This document shows, one piece after another, positions 63,423 to 64,000 of a DNA stretch of 64,000 bases. This stretch comes from Bin5 sp965207495 (lineage in GTDB: Bacteria > Chloroflexota > Anaerolineae > Caldilineales > Caldilineaceae): NCBI GenBank assembly GCA_965207495.1, contig OZ242287.1, positions 4,898,001-4,962,000 of the forward strand, given 5' to 3'. Every line of letters starts with the position of its first letter. The first letter of the stretch is position 1. The notes under the pieces are model-generated. The model saw nothing but the letters and a program-made list of their open reading frames with translations. It did no database searches and was not told the DNA's origin. A program made the position numbers and the translations under genes.

Positions 63423-64000
63423 ATGTCAGAGGAATATACAGATCCTTACAACCTTAAGCGGACGGTCCTGGTCGCGGTCGTGAACAACCGGGCCGATTTG
63501 CGCCGGGCGGCGTCGGAGGGCTGGTACCGCATTCCGCAGAGGCGGGCGCCGCGGCGGGTTGGCGCCGACTATCTGGCGTTTTACCAGACGGGGGCTTTCG
63601 AGAGGGAAACGGAGGCGCGGACGGTCAGCTATTATGCGGCTGTCCGGCGGTATCAGCTGTTGTCGCGGGCGGAGCTTCTGCCGGATGAGGCGGACCATGC
63701 GCGGGCGGAGGAGTATTATTTTCGCATTGAAATTGGCCCGTTGATGCGTTTGGCGCGGCCGGTGCCGGCAACCACGTTCAGGCGCCTGACCTTTATTCAT
63801 ACGACGTTGGAGCGTCTGTTGAACGCGAAGGATGTAAAGGAGCTGAAGCCGGAGGGCGAACCGTTCCAAGCGTTGTGGAGCGCGCTGCGGGACAGCCGGT
63901 TGAGGCCGCTACCCAACCGGTTGGCGGGGGACTGGCCGGTGGACATTGCATTGCGGGTGCGCAACGGGTATCTTGGAATCAGGCTTGATGAGTCCAGCGA
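63423..64000 (+). CDS. unknown protein, 3' part beyond the window
   Basis: From ATG 63423 the frame stays open to the window edge, giving at least 192 residues. It starts SEEYTDPYNLKRTVLVAVVN, then an Arg-rich WYRIPQRRAPRRVGADYLAF, later REVRTVSYYAAVRRYQ-like segments and AEEYYFRIEIGPLMRLARPV, ending GYLGIRLDESS at the edge. Upstream spacing to the UV endonuclease gene is 17 nt, with AGGAGA about 14 nt before the start, so they may be one operon. I do not recognise the family. Confidence 0.75.
   Translation, partial: MSEEYTDPYNLKRTVLVAVVNNRADLRRAASEGWYRIPQRRAPRRVGADYLAFYQTGAFERETEARTVSYYAAVRRYQLLSRAELLPDEADHARAEEYYFRIEIGPLMRLARPVPATTFRRLTFIHTTLERLLNAKDVKELKPEGEPFQALWSALRDSRLRPLPNRLAGDWPVDIALRVRNGYLGIRLDESS

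Overview
The window reads as a GC-rich bacterial chromosome segment with no rRNA, tRNA, CRISPR array, phage or recognisable insertion sequence. Gene content and style suggest a Chloroflexota bacterium, perhaps of the Caldilinea/Anaerolineae group. This is an inference from the mix of genes (MsrPQ, DUF2071, 67K-type SppA, the DUF433/DUF5615 pair, paired Gfo/Idh oxidoreductases, plant-type leucine-rich repeats) and from short tandem heptamer and decamer repeats between genes. The solute-binding protein and MsrP both carry lipobox cysteines, which fits a cell without an outer membrane. The leucine-rich-repeat protein and a sulfatase would fit a host-associated or marine life, but do not prove it.

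Layout. 0-5.6 kb: a small unknown protein, pgk and gap on the minus strand, divergent from folC and a lipoprotein gene. 6-9.7 kb: a thiolase with its DUF35 zinc-ribbon partner, a protein with a possible HARE-like N-terminus and a small Cys-rich protein. 9.7-16 kb: envelope protection, with msrQ/msrP (methionine sulfoxide repair), a DUF2231 membrane protein, an OmpR-type two-component pair and an HtrA protease with a PepSY-like tail. 16-21.5 kb: a methyltransferase, a small unknown protein, a sulfatase, a DUF5615/DUF433 toxin-antitoxin-like pair, an FAH-family protein and an RraA-family protein. 22-26 kb: a Cas4/AddB-like nuclease, a DUF2283 protein and recJ. 26-27.7 kb: an AT-richer stretch with one small putative winged-helix gene.

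27.7-33.8 kb: a minus-strand surface-sugar operon (processive GT2, DUF2064 protein, DPM1-like GT2, EamA transporter, GT39). 34-41.6 kb: a minus-strand run with a B12-binding radical SAM protein, a methyltransferase, a polar-amino-acid-type ABC transporter with an ATPase of a different class, and a YeeE thiosulfate channel between two DoxX/DoxD proteins. 41.7-43 kb: a repeat-rich gap with two diverged ~350-bp elements carrying 10-bp-phased arrays and one copy of a hairpin-rich dispersed repeat. 43-50.4 kb: two Gfo/Idh oxidoreductases behind a heptamer repeat, a two-gene ABC exporter, sppA and a cysteine-desulfurase-like gene. 50.8-57.5 kb: dnaK, a CbpA-like dnaJ, an M1 metallopeptidase lipoprotein, DUF2071 and DedA, closed by a strong terminator. 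57.5-64 kb: a 24-repeat LRR protein, a secreted protein with a duplicated domain, the second copy of the dispersed repeat, a UvsE-type UV endonuclease and the start of an unknown gene cut by the window edge.

The most unusual items are the twin decamer-array elements at 41.78-42.43 kb, the thiosulfate/ABC run at 34-40 kb and the dispersed repeat with a 100-nt core shared by 42.8 and 61.8 kb. No multi-gene system here can be called new from sequence alone. All identities come from reading motifs; no database search was run.
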